Shown here: positions 49,601 to 57,700 of the stretch, in pieces
Layout: every line of letters begins with the position of its first letter
Numbering within the stretch: position 1 is the stretch's first letter
Assembly (NCBI RefSeq): GCF_028858725.1
Contig: NC_084769.1
Coordinates: 7,689,501 to 7,753,500, forward strand
Length of the DNA stretch: 64,000 bases
Direction: 5' to 3'
Origin: Colius striatus
Lineage: Eukaryota; Chordata; Aves; Coliiformes; Coliidae
The notes under the pieces: model-generated
What the model saw: the letters and a program-made list of their open reading frames with translations, nothing else
What the model was told of the DNA's origin: nothing
The model's database searches: none
Program-made: the position numbers and the translations under genes

Positions 49601-51932
49601 CATATAAAAAAAAAAGAGACTATTTGATCACATAAATTTAGGTTAACATTCACAAGCTTTACAAAGTCTGCTGCCTACACAATCTATCATGCTTACTCCT
49701 CTGTTTCTAGAATCATAGAATGGTAGGGGTTGGAAGGGACCTTTAGAGATCATCTAGTCCCAACCCCTGCAGAAGCAGGGTCACCTAGATCAGGAGCAGT
49801 TTCTACTACTAAGCATGATGTAACTTCAAAAAAACAATCCACTTCACTAGAAAGGTAGATGAATGCTAACATCCATTTTGCCAATAACCATGTTCATTTC
49901 AAGGATCAGGTATCCCCCTGAGAAGTCTCCAGAGTCATAAATATGCAGCTACACATATTAAGTGTGTGCACCTTCAACTTTGCAGAAACACAGGAAAAAG
50001 TTTCCCACCTGGGATGTTATCTACATCTGCTCCAGTAAATGGAAATGCCACCTCGATATTTACTTCGGATGTGCTTGTTGGATAAATGACTTGCTATCTA
50101 TCGTTTGCAAAACTGTGTGTAGGGATAATTAATTGTTAAACAAAAGTACAGCATAGGAAAGTTTCTGGGAAAAAATCAACATCAGTGTACAGAATTGTGT
50201 GCTGCTACTGAAAGAAAGCAGCTGGGACAGCTCAATGAATATCTTCTTACTAGAGATCAAAGAGAGTTCTGGACTAGAAAAATGACATGCAGGAATACAC
50301 TGACAGCTAAGGCTGAAATCTAGTTAATTAACAGAAGTTTTAGTTCTGATTACTCTGTACCTTGTATAAAATTAAGAATTATAAAATTCATCTGGAATCA
50401 CAGCAGCCATCCAATTCTGACCATCTGAATTTATTCACACTAGTATGCAGAAGGACTCAGCAATTTCCTCTGCATTTTACAGGCTCTTATGAGACTTTGG
50501 CAAAAAAATCTGAGTCACAAGTACTAAAGCAAACCTCAACCATAAGTATGTGAGGTGGGACAAAGGCACAAAGGAGGGCAAAAAGAAACTCCTTGAGAAT
50601 TTAGAGCAGGTTCAACCACGTTTCCAGATGCAAAAGTGAGGACAAAAACAACAATAATAAAATCACTAAGGCCTATATGAAGAACCAACTCTATCAGGGA
50701 AACAGCCTGTCTGGAAGACAGCCAAACATCATTAAATTTACAGGAACTGTTTGTCAAATTGCCACTCCTACAAGTGAAATTTGCAAACCATTATCTGCCA
50801 CATCTCCAAAAAATGGCAATACGTATAACATTATGTGTGTCTTACTGGCTAGTAATTCACATCCTTAAAAGACAATTCGGTGACTGACCTTTTCTAGAGG
50901 TTTGCCTGAAGAAACTCCAATAAGTTTCCAGTCATTCAATACTTCTTCTACTTTGGAAATAAATCTATTAGGGAAGGGGAAAGGCGTTAATGTTTGCTGA
51001 ACACTAAGCTTGGATTATAACACAGCTCCCTAAAAGCAGGCAGTATGATGTCCTACTTTGCAATTTCTTTTAAAGAAAAACCCAAACAAACACAAAACCC
51101 AAGTAAACAACAAAACCTCCAGGTATCTCAGTAAGAACAGAACACATGCTTCCTTGGACAAATAAAATGCTCCTCCTATGTTGACAGACAATAGCTACCT
51201 CTGGCATAGAGCACTGTTTACAGAAAAACAGGCATTTGACATGAAATTATGAACTCAGGTTTTAAAAACAGCTTTGTCTCCTCCTGTCATAGACGCTGTC
51301 AGCAGAAAAGGGCATTTTAAAGAACGATACATGAAGAACACAAGAGCATTCGTCACCATAAGGCTTCTTGGGCGTTGTTCTACTAACTTTTAAAAGACTT
51401 CAGCTGTGAGATGACTATTTTGCTAATCGAGCAGCTACTTCAGAAACACGTAAGCCTCCTGGATGTTTATTCTAATCCCCTGCAAACAGGCGTTACACCA
51501 GACCTTTCACTAAGTTCGGAAACAGCTTCGCTGGATCCTCTTAACCAACCCATCAGCTACGGCCTGAGCCTGCGCCGCACACACACGCCGGGCTTCCCGG
51601 AACAGCCAGGGGCAGGCTCCGGGTGCCACCGGGCTCCGGCCAACGCGGCCTCCCGGCTAGCGAGCCCGGCTCCGGCGCGGGGGCCCGGCGGCGCGGGGCA
51701 GGAGCGGGGCAGGAGCGGGCCGCGGCGGAGCCCCCCGCGCTGACGGGAGCGGGGAGGGCGGCAGCACCACCTTACCTCTCCCACTCGGAGGCGGTGGTGA
51801 AGTCCGTGATCTCAAACACCTCCGACTCGGGCTGCGGGGAGAGAGCGGGAGAAGCAGTGAGCGGGGACACGGCCGCGGCGGAGAGCGCGGGGGAGGACGG
51901 GGGCAGCCACTCACTTCGCTCTCCGCGGCCAT
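28362..51932 (-). CDS. RAB3GAP1: RAB3GAP1: Rab3 GTPase-activating protein catalytic subunit (complete, 24 exons)
   Basis: Twenty-four exons on the - strand join into 2,949 nt (982 residues plus stop), essentially the length I recall for human RAB3GAP1 (981) and with the same exon count. It begins MAAESE at 51932 inside a CpG island and ends with TTFF and TGA at 28362. The protein pairs with RAB3GAP2. The complex accelerates GTP hydrolysis on Rab3 and acts as an exchange factor for Rab18 at the ER; loss causes Warburg Micro syndrome in people. The catalytic region is in the C-terminal third (about 640-800), with [24 protein letters not shown] and [16 protein letters not shown]. The Arg of LSARM (about residue 727) probably equals the catalytic Arg728 of human. 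No frameshift or stop interrupts it, so the gene looks functional. Confidence 0.97.
28605..31299 (-). other. RAB3GAP1 last intron
   Basis: A 2.7-kb intron between exons 23 and 24. It is GC-rich next to exon 24 and AT-rich further away. Open frames are scattered on both strands but none looks coding. I recognise no repeat in it. Confidence 0.65.
31300..31402 (-). CDS. RAB3GAP1: RAB3GAP1 exon 23
   Basis: Acceptor GCCACCAG, donor GTAAGA. It encodes [20 protein letters not shown] and [11 protein letters not shown] (about residues 868-902). Confidence 0.93.
32070..32402 (+). repeat. CR1 LINE 3' fragment, + orientation
   Basis: It contains 'GAGGAAATGGGCTCAATCCC', 'GGTTTAGGTTGGACATAAGG' and 'TGGAGATATTCAAAAGACAT', ending 'GATTCAGTGATTCTGTGATT'. 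It is in the RAB3GAP1 intron between exons 22 and 23, antisense to that gene. Confidence 0.92.
32587..32783. repeat. Tandem duplication (97 + 100 bp)
   Basis: Two direct copies, 32587-32683 and 32684-32783. By eye they are identical except for a three-base insertion (GTC) near the start of the second copy. Each ends 'TTTTGGGTGCCCAGAT'. The duplication lies in the RAB3GAP1 intron between exons 22 and 23. Confidence 0.9.
32982..33097 (-). CDS. RAB3GAP1: RAB3GAP1 exon 22
   Basis: Acceptor CCCCTGCAG, donor GTGACT. It encodes [20 protein letters not shown] and a Glu/Lys-rich stretch ending EEEKEDLQ (about residues 830-868). Confidence 0.94.
33203..33306 (-). CDS. RAB3GAP1: RAB3GAP1 exon 21
   Basis: Acceptor CCAACTAG, donor GTAAGG; the intron before it is only about 90 bp. 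It encodes [20 protein letters not shown] and [14 protein letters not shown] (about residues 795-829). Confidence 0.95.
33396..33492 (-). CDS. RAB3GAP1: RAB3GAP1 exon 20
   Basis: Acceptor CTGTTACAG, donor GTAAAT. It encodes [20 protein letters not shown] and [12 protein letters not shown] (about residues 763-795). Confidence 0.95.
33991..34218 (-). CDS. RAB3GAP1: RAB3GAP1 exon 19 (catalytic region)
   Basis: Acceptor TCCTTGCAG, donor GTAAAA: 76 codons (about residues 687-762). It encodes [35 protein letters not shown] and [15 protein letters not shown]. It carries the likely catalytic Arg; assignment of that residue is by alignment from memory. Confidence 0.96.
34219..35753 (-). other. RAB3GAP1 intron between exons 18 and 19
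   Basis: AT-rich intronic sequence without a recognised repeat or RNA gene. Confidence 0.6.
35754..35891 (-). CDS. RAB3GAP1: RAB3GAP1 exon 18
   Basis: Acceptor TTGTTGCAG, donor GTAGTA: 46 codons. It encodes [20 protein letters not shown] and [19 protein letters not shown] (about residues 641-686), the start of the catalytic region. Confidence 0.96.
36960..37316 (-). CDS. RAB3GAP1: RAB3GAP1 exon 17 (acidic Ser-rich linker)
   Basis: Acceptor ATTTAG-type at 37318-37317, donor GTCAGG: 119 codons, phase 0. It encodes [16 protein letters not shown], a polar linker, [20 protein letters not shown] (casein-kinase-like acidic Ser cluster) and [13 protein letters not shown] (about residues 522-640). 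Confidence 0.95.
37578..37632 (-). CDS. RAB3GAP1: RAB3GAP1 exon 16
   Basis: Acceptor TTTTGTTAG, donor GTAAAT. It encodes [19 protein letters not shown] (about residues 503-521), a small exon fully conserved in type. Confidence 0.94.
37766..37917 (-). repeat. CR1 tail fragment
   Basis: It starts 'CATAGAATCATAGACTGG' and continues 'TTGGAAGGGACCTTTAGAGA' and 'CAGGCAGGTCTTGAAGACC'. It lies just upstream (gene sense) of RAB3GAP1 exon 16, in its intron. Confidence 0.92.
38727..38899 (-). CDS. RAB3GAP1: RAB3GAP1 exon 15
   Basis: Acceptor CTAACATAG, donor GTAAGA. It encodes [40 protein letters not shown] and [18 protein letters not shown] (about residues 446-503). Confidence 0.96.
39272..39370 (-). 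CDS. RAB3GAP1: RAB3GAP1 exon 14
   Basis: Acceptor TTCTTGAAG, donor GTAAGT: 33 codons. It encodes [17 protein letters not shown], then a divergent polar linker and LPPENEDY (about residues 413-445). Confidence 0.9.
39701..39870 (-). CDS. RAB3GAP1: RAB3GAP1 exon 13
   Basis: Acceptor ATTTCACAG, donor GTGAGG. It encodes [40 protein letters not shown] and [16 protein letters not shown] (about residues 356-412). Confidence 0.96.
41184..41276 (-). CDS. RAB3GAP1: RAB3GAP1 exon 12
   Basis: Acceptor CTTACAG, donor GTAAAA. It encodes [20 protein letters not shown] and [10 protein letters not shown] (about residues 325-356). Confidence 0.95.
41792..41865 (-). CDS. RAB3GAP1: RAB3GAP1 exon 11
   Basis: Acceptor TTTTTAAG, donor GTAAGA. 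It encodes [20 protein letters not shown] and PQCLLG (about residues 300-325). Confidence 0.94.
42573..42641 (-). CDS. RAB3GAP1: RAB3GAP1 exon 10
   Basis: Acceptor CTTTCAG, donor GTAAGT. It encodes [20 protein letters not shown] and DVY (about residues 277-300). Confidence 0.94.
43418..43499 (-). CDS. RAB3GAP1: RAB3GAP1 exon 9
   Basis: Acceptor GTCTTCAG, donor GTAAGC. It encodes [20 protein letters not shown] and GACEDPI (about residues 250-277). Confidence 0.96.
43500..46388 (-). other. RAB3GAP1 intron between exons 8 and 9
   Basis: At 2.9 kb this is the longest intron of the gene. It is AT-rich, and I see no CR1, no hairpin gene and no credible exon. Confidence 0.6.
46389..46488 (-). CDS. 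RAB3GAP1: RAB3GAP1 exon 8
   Basis: Acceptor TTTCCCAG, donor GTAGGA. It encodes [20 protein letters not shown] and [13 protein letters not shown] (about residues 217-250). Confidence 0.95.
47197..47362 (-). CDS. RAB3GAP1: RAB3GAP1 exon 7
   Basis: Acceptor TGTTGTAG, donor GTGAGT. It encodes [39 protein letters not shown] and [12 protein letters not shown] (about residues 161-216), one of the best conserved blocks. Confidence 0.96.
47678..48130 (-). repeat. Composite CR1 block with internal inversion
   Basis: Two adjoining antisense CR1 pieces. The first (about 47678-47820) carries an internal 40-bp reversed segment. The second (about 47880-48130) reads 'CTCAGCACCTCATCTATG' through 'CAATCTAAACCTCCCTTGG'. 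They lie in the RAB3GAP1 intron between exons 6 and 7. Confidence 0.88.
48384..48503 (-). CDS. RAB3GAP1: RAB3GAP1 exon 6
   Basis: Acceptor TCTCTGAAG, donor GTAGGT. It encodes [20 protein letters not shown] and [19 protein letters not shown] (about residues 121-161). Confidence 0.94.
48793..48832 (-). repeat. CR1 tail remnant
   Basis: 'AATCACAGAATCTTAAGGG' plus 'TTGGAAGGAACCTCGAG' and then unrelated sequence. It is a short truncated CR1 3' end in a RAB3GAP1 intron. Confidence 0.75.
49163..49241 (-). CDS. RAB3GAP1: RAB3GAP1 exon 5
   Basis: Acceptor CCACAG. It encodes [20 protein letters not shown] and AHCLVRW. A GTAAGA eight bases before the true end looks like a donor, but only the later GTATGT keeps the VRWYGLREF reading across the junction. 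Confidence 0.92.
49465..49597 (-). CDS. RAB3GAP1: RAB3GAP1 exon 4
   Basis: Acceptor TATATGCAG after a long T run, donor GTAGCT. It encodes [36 protein letters not shown] and so on (about residues 51-95). Confidence 0.94.
49708..49797 (-). repeat. CR1 tail fragment
   Basis: 'AGAATCATAGAATGGTAGGG' through 'GCAGAAGCAGGGTCACCTAG'. It is nearly the same subfamily as the copy at 37766, in the RAB3GAP1 intron between exons 3 and 4. Confidence 0.92.
50889..50964 (-). CDS. RAB3GAP1: RAB3GAP1 exon 3
   Basis: Acceptor CCCTAATAG, donor GTCAGT. It encodes [20 protein letters not shown] and KPLEK (about residues 25-50). Confidence 0.94.
51776..51831 (-). CDS. RAB3GAP1: RAB3GAP1 exon 2
   Basis: It encodes [18 protein letters not shown] and splits an Arg codon at the donor GTAAGG. 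The acceptor is CCGCAG. The intron between exons 1 and 2 is only about 83 bp and very GC-rich. Confidence 0.94.
51915..51932 (-). CDS. RAB3GAP1: RAB3GAP1 exon 1 (start codon)
   Basis: ATG at 51932-51930 opens MAAESE, followed by donor GTGAGT. The start is chosen because the N-terminus matches the family and sits in a CpG island. No TATA box is evident. Confidence 0.93.
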
Positions 51933-52798
51933 CTTGCGCCGCTCCCGGGCCACACCGCACAGCCCCCCGGGAAGCCAGCGAAGGGCGGTGCGAGCCGTCC
52001 CGCCCCGGGGCCGGGCGCCGTCTCCTCGCAGCTCGCCCTGGCCCGCCAGCCGGGTTCCTCGCAGCCAGGTTCGGTCACGCAGCCCTCGGCGAGCGGCGGT
52101 GCTGGGGCGGCCGCCCCGCGCGGGGCGGGCTGAGGCGCCTCACGAGGCCCTGCGTCGAAACGCCGCTTCACGTTGCCTCGTGGCGCTGCGGAGCTGAGGC
52201 ACGGGTTGCTGCCAGACACTGTCCGGCTCCCACGGGGACTGCCCGAGCGGGTGAACGAAGTGAGGCCGGTTGTGCCGGGGTCATGCAAACGCCGATGAGC
52301 AGCAGTCCCCTGGCAGCCAGCCGGGAGCTGAGGTGGCCGCCGGGCCTGGAGGCCCTGGTACAACCTCTCGCTTGTGCAACCCTCCAGCCCTGTCCCGGGG
52401 ACAGTGTCCAAATCCTTCTGGCATCCAACAGAACATTTCCCTGCAAAACCCCTTCGGGTCTGTTTGAGCCCGGCCATACCGCTTTTATCCCTTCTCCCCC
52501 CAGCACAGTCTTTTGATTAAAAACCAATATAAAATATCCTTGAGGCCTATTGTTGGAGGCTGCCTGAAAGGAGATGGAGAACTACTCGCGAGTAGTGGGG
52601 AGTGCTTCGGTGAAGAGATTGAAAGCAGAGTTAAAATTATGTTGAAAGAGATGGCACGAACGGAGAGTAAACAGAAGAGAGAAATACATTTTGCTTTGGG
52701 TGCTTAGAGCTTAAAATGCCACCGTTTAGTTCAACAGTGTGTGTTTATAGAGGTCACTACTGCTCTTTCAATTAAAACTCCTCCAAGCAAATGCCGCC

Positions 52799-52822
52799 GG
52801 GGCGGGGAGTTGCCTCGGCAAC
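52799..52822 (+). promoter_or_regulatory. GC box plus palindromic X-box (RFX site)
   Basis: GGGGCGGGG (52799-52807) is followed one base later by GTTGCCTCGGCAAC (52809-52822). The latter is a perfect match to the RFX X-box half-site pair GTTGCC / GGCAAC with a two-base spacer. RFX factors drive ciliary and ciliated-cell genes. The site sits about 250 bp upstream of a good splice donor on the + strand and about 1.9 kb upstream of the first MAP3K19 coding exon. Function is inferred. Confidence 0.6.
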
Positions 52823-52949
52823 ATGGTGTAAACTCAACAGCCTGGTGTGTAGCAGGAGCTGCTTGAGGGACTTGCCTGCAGAACAGCCGGGCTCAGAAGA
52901 GCTACCTGCTCCCTGGTCAGAAAACCAGGCTGAAAACAAAACCAAAGTG

Positions 52950-53071
52950 TATATAAAGACTGTTTGCGTTCCTTGCCGCCCAGCGAAGGAAAACAGCTGT
53001 GAACTAAAAATGCTTTATGACTTCTCTTTGGGTTGCTGTATCTCTTTCACACTTGGCTCCTGAAGCACCAG
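52950..53071 (+). other. Candidate non-coding 5' exon of MAP3K19
   Basis: A TATATAAA element at 52950-52957 could place a start site near 52985. A consensus donor CAG|GTAAGA follows 53071. A 90-codon open frame from ATG 52791 stops at 53063, before the donor, so it would be at most an upstream ORF. Nothing here resembles a known protein. Assignment to MAP3K19 rests on strand and position only. Confidence 0.35.
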
Positions 53072-54646
53072 GTAAGATGATGTTTGTGCCTTTTTACAGG
53101 ACCTTTTCAGTTATTTCGAAGGGTATTTACTTTTGTGTATTAAAAGATGCAAAGTTTGGGAAAGTTCACCATCTAATATGCCTCTTAACAAACTAATATA
53201 ATGGGATAAACTTCTTAATGGATTGCCTGGTGTTTAGCGTAAGAATGAGAAATCCAGAGTGCTGCCTTCTATAGCTACTTTTGCACAGTTCATTGGATGA
53301 CCTTGGCCGTCAGCTATAGGTCATTCAGTTTTTTTGTGTTTCCTCTTTTGTAACCTAAGGAGGATTCTCTGGTGTCTGGCTGCTACATAGTCATAAAATA
53401 AGGCACATTCCTCAGATAAAAAGTGTCATATAAAATTGCTATAAATAAAATTGCTGTAAATAATTAATTCAATCTAGGCTAAATGTGTGAGTCTCTTGGG
53501 AAGGCTGCTGCATGCTTTCAAGTGTATTTTTTTGCTGATAGAACAGTAAGTAAAGCTTAATTTGTTTCCTGACTAGCAGCACTGAGTCGTAAAATAAACT
53601 GAAACTGACAAAAACCACGTTGTCTCTTCATTTCCACTAACCTCTGCAGTGACTTTAGTGTGTTCTAAACCAGCTTAATTTGGTACCATGTCACCCTCCT
53701 GGTTAATATATGTGTGGGCAATATTGATCCTAACACTCTTCCTCAATATGGTAAATGCAGTGTGAGTTGTTTCACAGTTAGGAAAACATCAACTCTCTAA
53801 GATTAAACTCAAAGATGAACAATACCAAAAGGTGACAGCATCATAAACAACACCCAACAACCACAAGACACTTACAGAAGAAACATGAGAGAGTGAAGTC
53901 AAAGGGTTTGAAGAGTTTAATGTGTACCTGTCAGTGTCAGTGACATTTCTCTTCATGTTTTCAGTCAAATCAGTGTCAACACGCTGGCTCTGTAAAAGAA
54001 AAATGCCCAACGAAGTTTGAACGTGTGTTTAAAACTAGACTGTAGTATGGGACAACTAATAATCAAGATACTGAAAAATTCTTTACAAAGTAAATCACAT
54101 ACTCCTCTGAAATTTCTGGAGGAATCCCAGGTGATTTCACATTTCTTTGGAATAAGCTGCCAAAGGGATTTGTCCAGACTGGAGCGTACAAGCTATTCTG
54201 TGCTCAGAGAGTTTTGGATGTTGAACTTCTGCTGAGAGGTACTTTTGATCAAGTAGAGAAAGAAAGATTTAATTCAGATTTGCTTTCTCAGTAGTATGTT
54301 AAAAATGTAATGTTTATGTCATATGTGAAGTGTCAACTTTCTGGTCCAACAGTAAGGCTGTTATCAGTAAAATAAGGCTGACAGCTTTCATGTCTAATTT
54401 GCCATAGGGTGTGTTGAGTTTTTGGCAGTAAAAGCTCTCTCTGGACTGTTTAGTCCATAGAGTGTGTTGAGTTTTTGGCAGTAAAAACTCTGTCTGGACA
54501 GGACATTGGATGCTAAGTTAAATTATAACACTTTTATTAATTGCAAGTACTTTAAAAATGTTGCTTTTGTCTTGTGGCTCTGAAATAACGGTGTATTTGC
54601 CTTGTACATGTGAATGGGAAATCGATGAACAAATCATTTTTTTCAG
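53072..54646 (+). other. Probable MAP3K19 5' intron
   Basis: AT-rich sequence between the candidate 5' exon and the first coding exon. It holds the 53-bp tandem duplication at 54402-54499 and otherwise nothing I recognise. Confidence 0.45.
54402..54499. repeat. Tandem duplication (unit 53 bp)
   Basis: 'CCATAGGGTGTGTTGAG...' (54402-54454) is followed directly by 'CCATAGAGTGTGTTGAG...' (54455-54499). They differ by a few substitutions. The repeat is about 150 bp upstream of the MAP3K19 exon 1 acceptor. Confidence 0.85.
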
Positions 54647-54677
54647 GTTTCCAGACCTTCAAACGTCTAAGGACAGG

Positions 54678-54717
54678 ATGTCTGACAACAAACAAAACAA
54701 GAGGAGAAGCAAAGAAG
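54678..54717 (+). CDS. MAP3K19: MAP3K19 exon 1 (putative start)
   Basis: The exon probably begins at 54647 after TTTTTTTCAG; ATG at 54678 gives [13 protein letters not shown] before donor GTAGTC. Phase agrees with the next exon. The frame is open upstream of the ATG through the acceptor, so this could be an internal exon with the true start further 5'. Confidence 0.6.
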
Positions 54718-57700
54718 GTAGTCTAAACAAAGTTTATAGGAATAAAATGTAACGTGTGGGATCTGTAAGAGAAAAAAGCCAGCGTTAACCTGAAATCTGG
54801 CTACTTATCAAAACCAAACAACCCCCCCGCCAATAAAACAAAATCAAACTCAGAGTTATTTTCCACCTTGGAAAAGCCTTGGGATTTGTTTTGGGTTTCA
54901 CAGCTTTCCTGTTTTTAAATGTTCTACTTGTGTAGAGCTTCTCTCAATACTTTTCTTATGTTTCTCTTCTGCTGAAATAAAAGCTATGACTGGAAATCTT
55001 TTACATGTTTCGTGCTTTTATAGTACACTGAATTAATCAGCTTACCTAAGAAACACTGAACATGATTTGAATTTATGCATTTATTTTTCTCTGATGGTTA
55101 TTTCTTGTATTCCTTTGTAATAATATTTTCATGCCCAAAAATAAGTGCATTTGCAGGCTGTTGCTGGTCAGTGAATGATATTGCTGTTATGTAAACACTA
55201 ATGTGTTGCTGCAGGTTGTGGAAATGTTGTTGCTCTTCAGAATGCAGATCAGATGGTGAAAGAAATGCATCAGTCACACAAGGCTGTAGGAAAAACCAGG
55301 TAAGTAGTATTAATATTTAATTTGCTGTTGGATATGCAAAAATGGAGGTAAAGCAGTTAGTGTAGTCTATGAGTAAGAAAAGGTTTCCTTAGTGCCAGAT
55401 GTTATATACAGTTGTATATGTTGTGTAGTGTTTCAGTGTTCCCAATAGCAATTATAAGCCATGGCTGGCAGCAGGGTATTGCACTAGGTGAACAAATTAT
55501 TTGATACAGGAGGAAAAAAACATATGGCATAGGGTTTTACATCAGCATTTGGCTTATTAAAAGCAGAAAATTTTCTTGCAGAGAGCTTTAAGATTAACTT
55601 AAGACTATGGTTTTGTACCTCTTCTCAGTCAAAGGCTTTATCTTTTTCCATATTTGAATTTTTCACTCTTCAGAACATTTCTGCAGGAACCCGAGGTTTG
55701 CTGGCACAGCCTCTATTCCTTCTGACAGGCCATAGCCTACTTCATAAATCACAGAGGCACATCTGGTCTTCACGATCCTGCTGACACTCTTTCCTGGTGA
55801 TTCATAAAAAATTCATACTGCAAGCAATCAGTTTTTGTCAAGAAGGGGAAGGTGGATGATGTTTTTCCACTTGTATTGTTGCTTGGCTTACATGGTTTGT
55901 CACTCGGTTCTCAGTTGTCCATATGTGAGGGTGAGGGAGCCCTGGCACAGGCTGCCCAGAGGGGTTGTGGAAGCTCCTTCCTTGGAGGTCTTCAAGACCC
56001 GCCTGGACACGTTCCTGTGTGACCTGACCTAGGTGAACCTGCTTCTGCAGGGGAGATAGACTAGATGATCTCTAAAGGCCCCTTCCAACCCTACCATTCT
56101 GGATTCTGTACATGGCATCACACTTGGACACTTCCAGGGAGAGCCACAACTTCCCAGAGGGATGAAAAAAGAAAACAGACTTTGGCATTCCTGCATCTTA
56201 CAAACTTTTTGTTCACGTTATTCTCCAGTCACATGATTATGTGAACTGAATGGGCTCCCTCCACTTATTTTCATGCTGTATTTTGGGGTTTTGGTTTTAC
56301 CTTTCAGCCAAATAGCACCAACATCCAGACCGTGGCCAGATGAACAAGTGGCATGTTTTCCCAGTACAAAGGAGTTAGCATTACAGATCAGACATTGTAC
56401 CTCTTCACCTTTCTTCTCGAAGAAAGAGAACACAGTTCATGGCTTTGACTTCACCTTTCTGCTGCAAGCCTCGTGCCTGGAATCTGACATTCCAAAGTCA
56501 TTCATGGATTTGGATGCTTTTGAGGTGATAGAGGCACAAACACAAGAAAGTAAGTTCAGTTTTAACAGCCACAAATTGAAATACAGTTATCTATTTATTA
56601 CCAAATTAGGTGGCAAAGCCTTAGAAGTACTTTTTCTTTAAGTTGTCTTATGAAGTAGACTTCAGCCACGTTGACCCTCTTCTTTAATTACATACGTGTG
56701 TGGATTTGCAGAGTGAAGGAGGGAAAGAGAAGTAGTGGCAGACTTCACCATTCCAGTTACTCTCTGTAATGAAACAGAGGCCACAAAATGTGCAGTGTAA
56801 TCCTCTGCAGCTGGAGTGGAGCCATGACGGCATCTCTTTTACTTTTCCCCCCTCATACTGGCAATACTGGTTAGCCACAGACTGAATTTAGCAAACATTT
56901 GAACTTGAGGAGAAATATTTGCTTCAATTAATAGAGTCAAAGTATTTTGATATTATCATACTGTCCAGTTTTCTATGGAAAATGGAATTGTAAAGTCCAG
57001 GATCACAATTAAATTTCCATTTACAACTTTTTTCTCCATAGCACAGTCCTCCAACCACACATCAGATCCCTGACGCCCAGAACCATAGGTTTTAGAATGA
57101 ATTTGTAAATGAAACTGTAGTCTGTTGAAGAAGATGAAATCAACATTTCATTTGTCCATTTATTTTTAAAGGGTTAAATGGAACAATGCTAAAAGCCAGG
57201 AACCAGAGATCTGAGGTAAGATGGCATTATGTGTAAAACCGAACACTGTTAGGAGAATTAGATGCTTTCAAAACCTTAACAAGAGAAATACAGGAGAAGT
57301 TTAGTAGTTTCCTCTGCTTACTCTTCATTTGTTTAACAAACATGAAACCTTTTTCCATTTATTTTATAAATATATACGTGTGAGTGTGTCTGTATGTCAG
57401 CAAACCTTCAAGTGAGTATCAACAATTTGTCAGTGAAGTGTTAGATTGGGGATTTTGGGGGAGGGGGGAAGGTTTGGTAGTTCAAAAATGCACAACTCCC
57501 TTAAAATGGAAATGTGTAATTTAACTGAAAGTATGCACATTCTATATTTAAACACATGAGATTCCTGTTTTTTCTATATATATATAATTAAAACAAAACC
57601 CAAACAATTTTGTTGTATTGAGTGGTAACTTAAGGTTGAAACCAGATTAAAGAACATCTTTGATATCAGACGATTGCTGAAACTTACTGTGTTAGCAAAT

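Larger units (their letters stand above)
51535..52300. promoter_or_regulatory. CpG island / RAB3GAP1 promoter
   Basis: A sharp block of GC- and CpG-rich DNA surrounds RAB3GAP1 exons 1 and 2, while the flanks are AT-rich. It spans the start codon at 51932 and extends at least 350 bp upstream of it. No TATA box is placed before the ATG, as expected for a housekeeping CpG promoter. Long open frames on both strands here are by-products of the GC content. Confidence 0.85.

Noticed and set aside
51623-52516. 297-aa open frame on the + strand in the CpG island
   Set aside because: Its composition (Gly, Ala, Arg, Pro) reflects CpG richness. It crosses RAB3GAP1 exons 1 and 2 antisense, and the protein matches nothing I know.
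52791-53063. 90-aa open frame starting MPPGRGVAS
   Set aside because: It stops just before the splice donor and has no family resemblance; it is at most an upstream ORF in a 5' exon.
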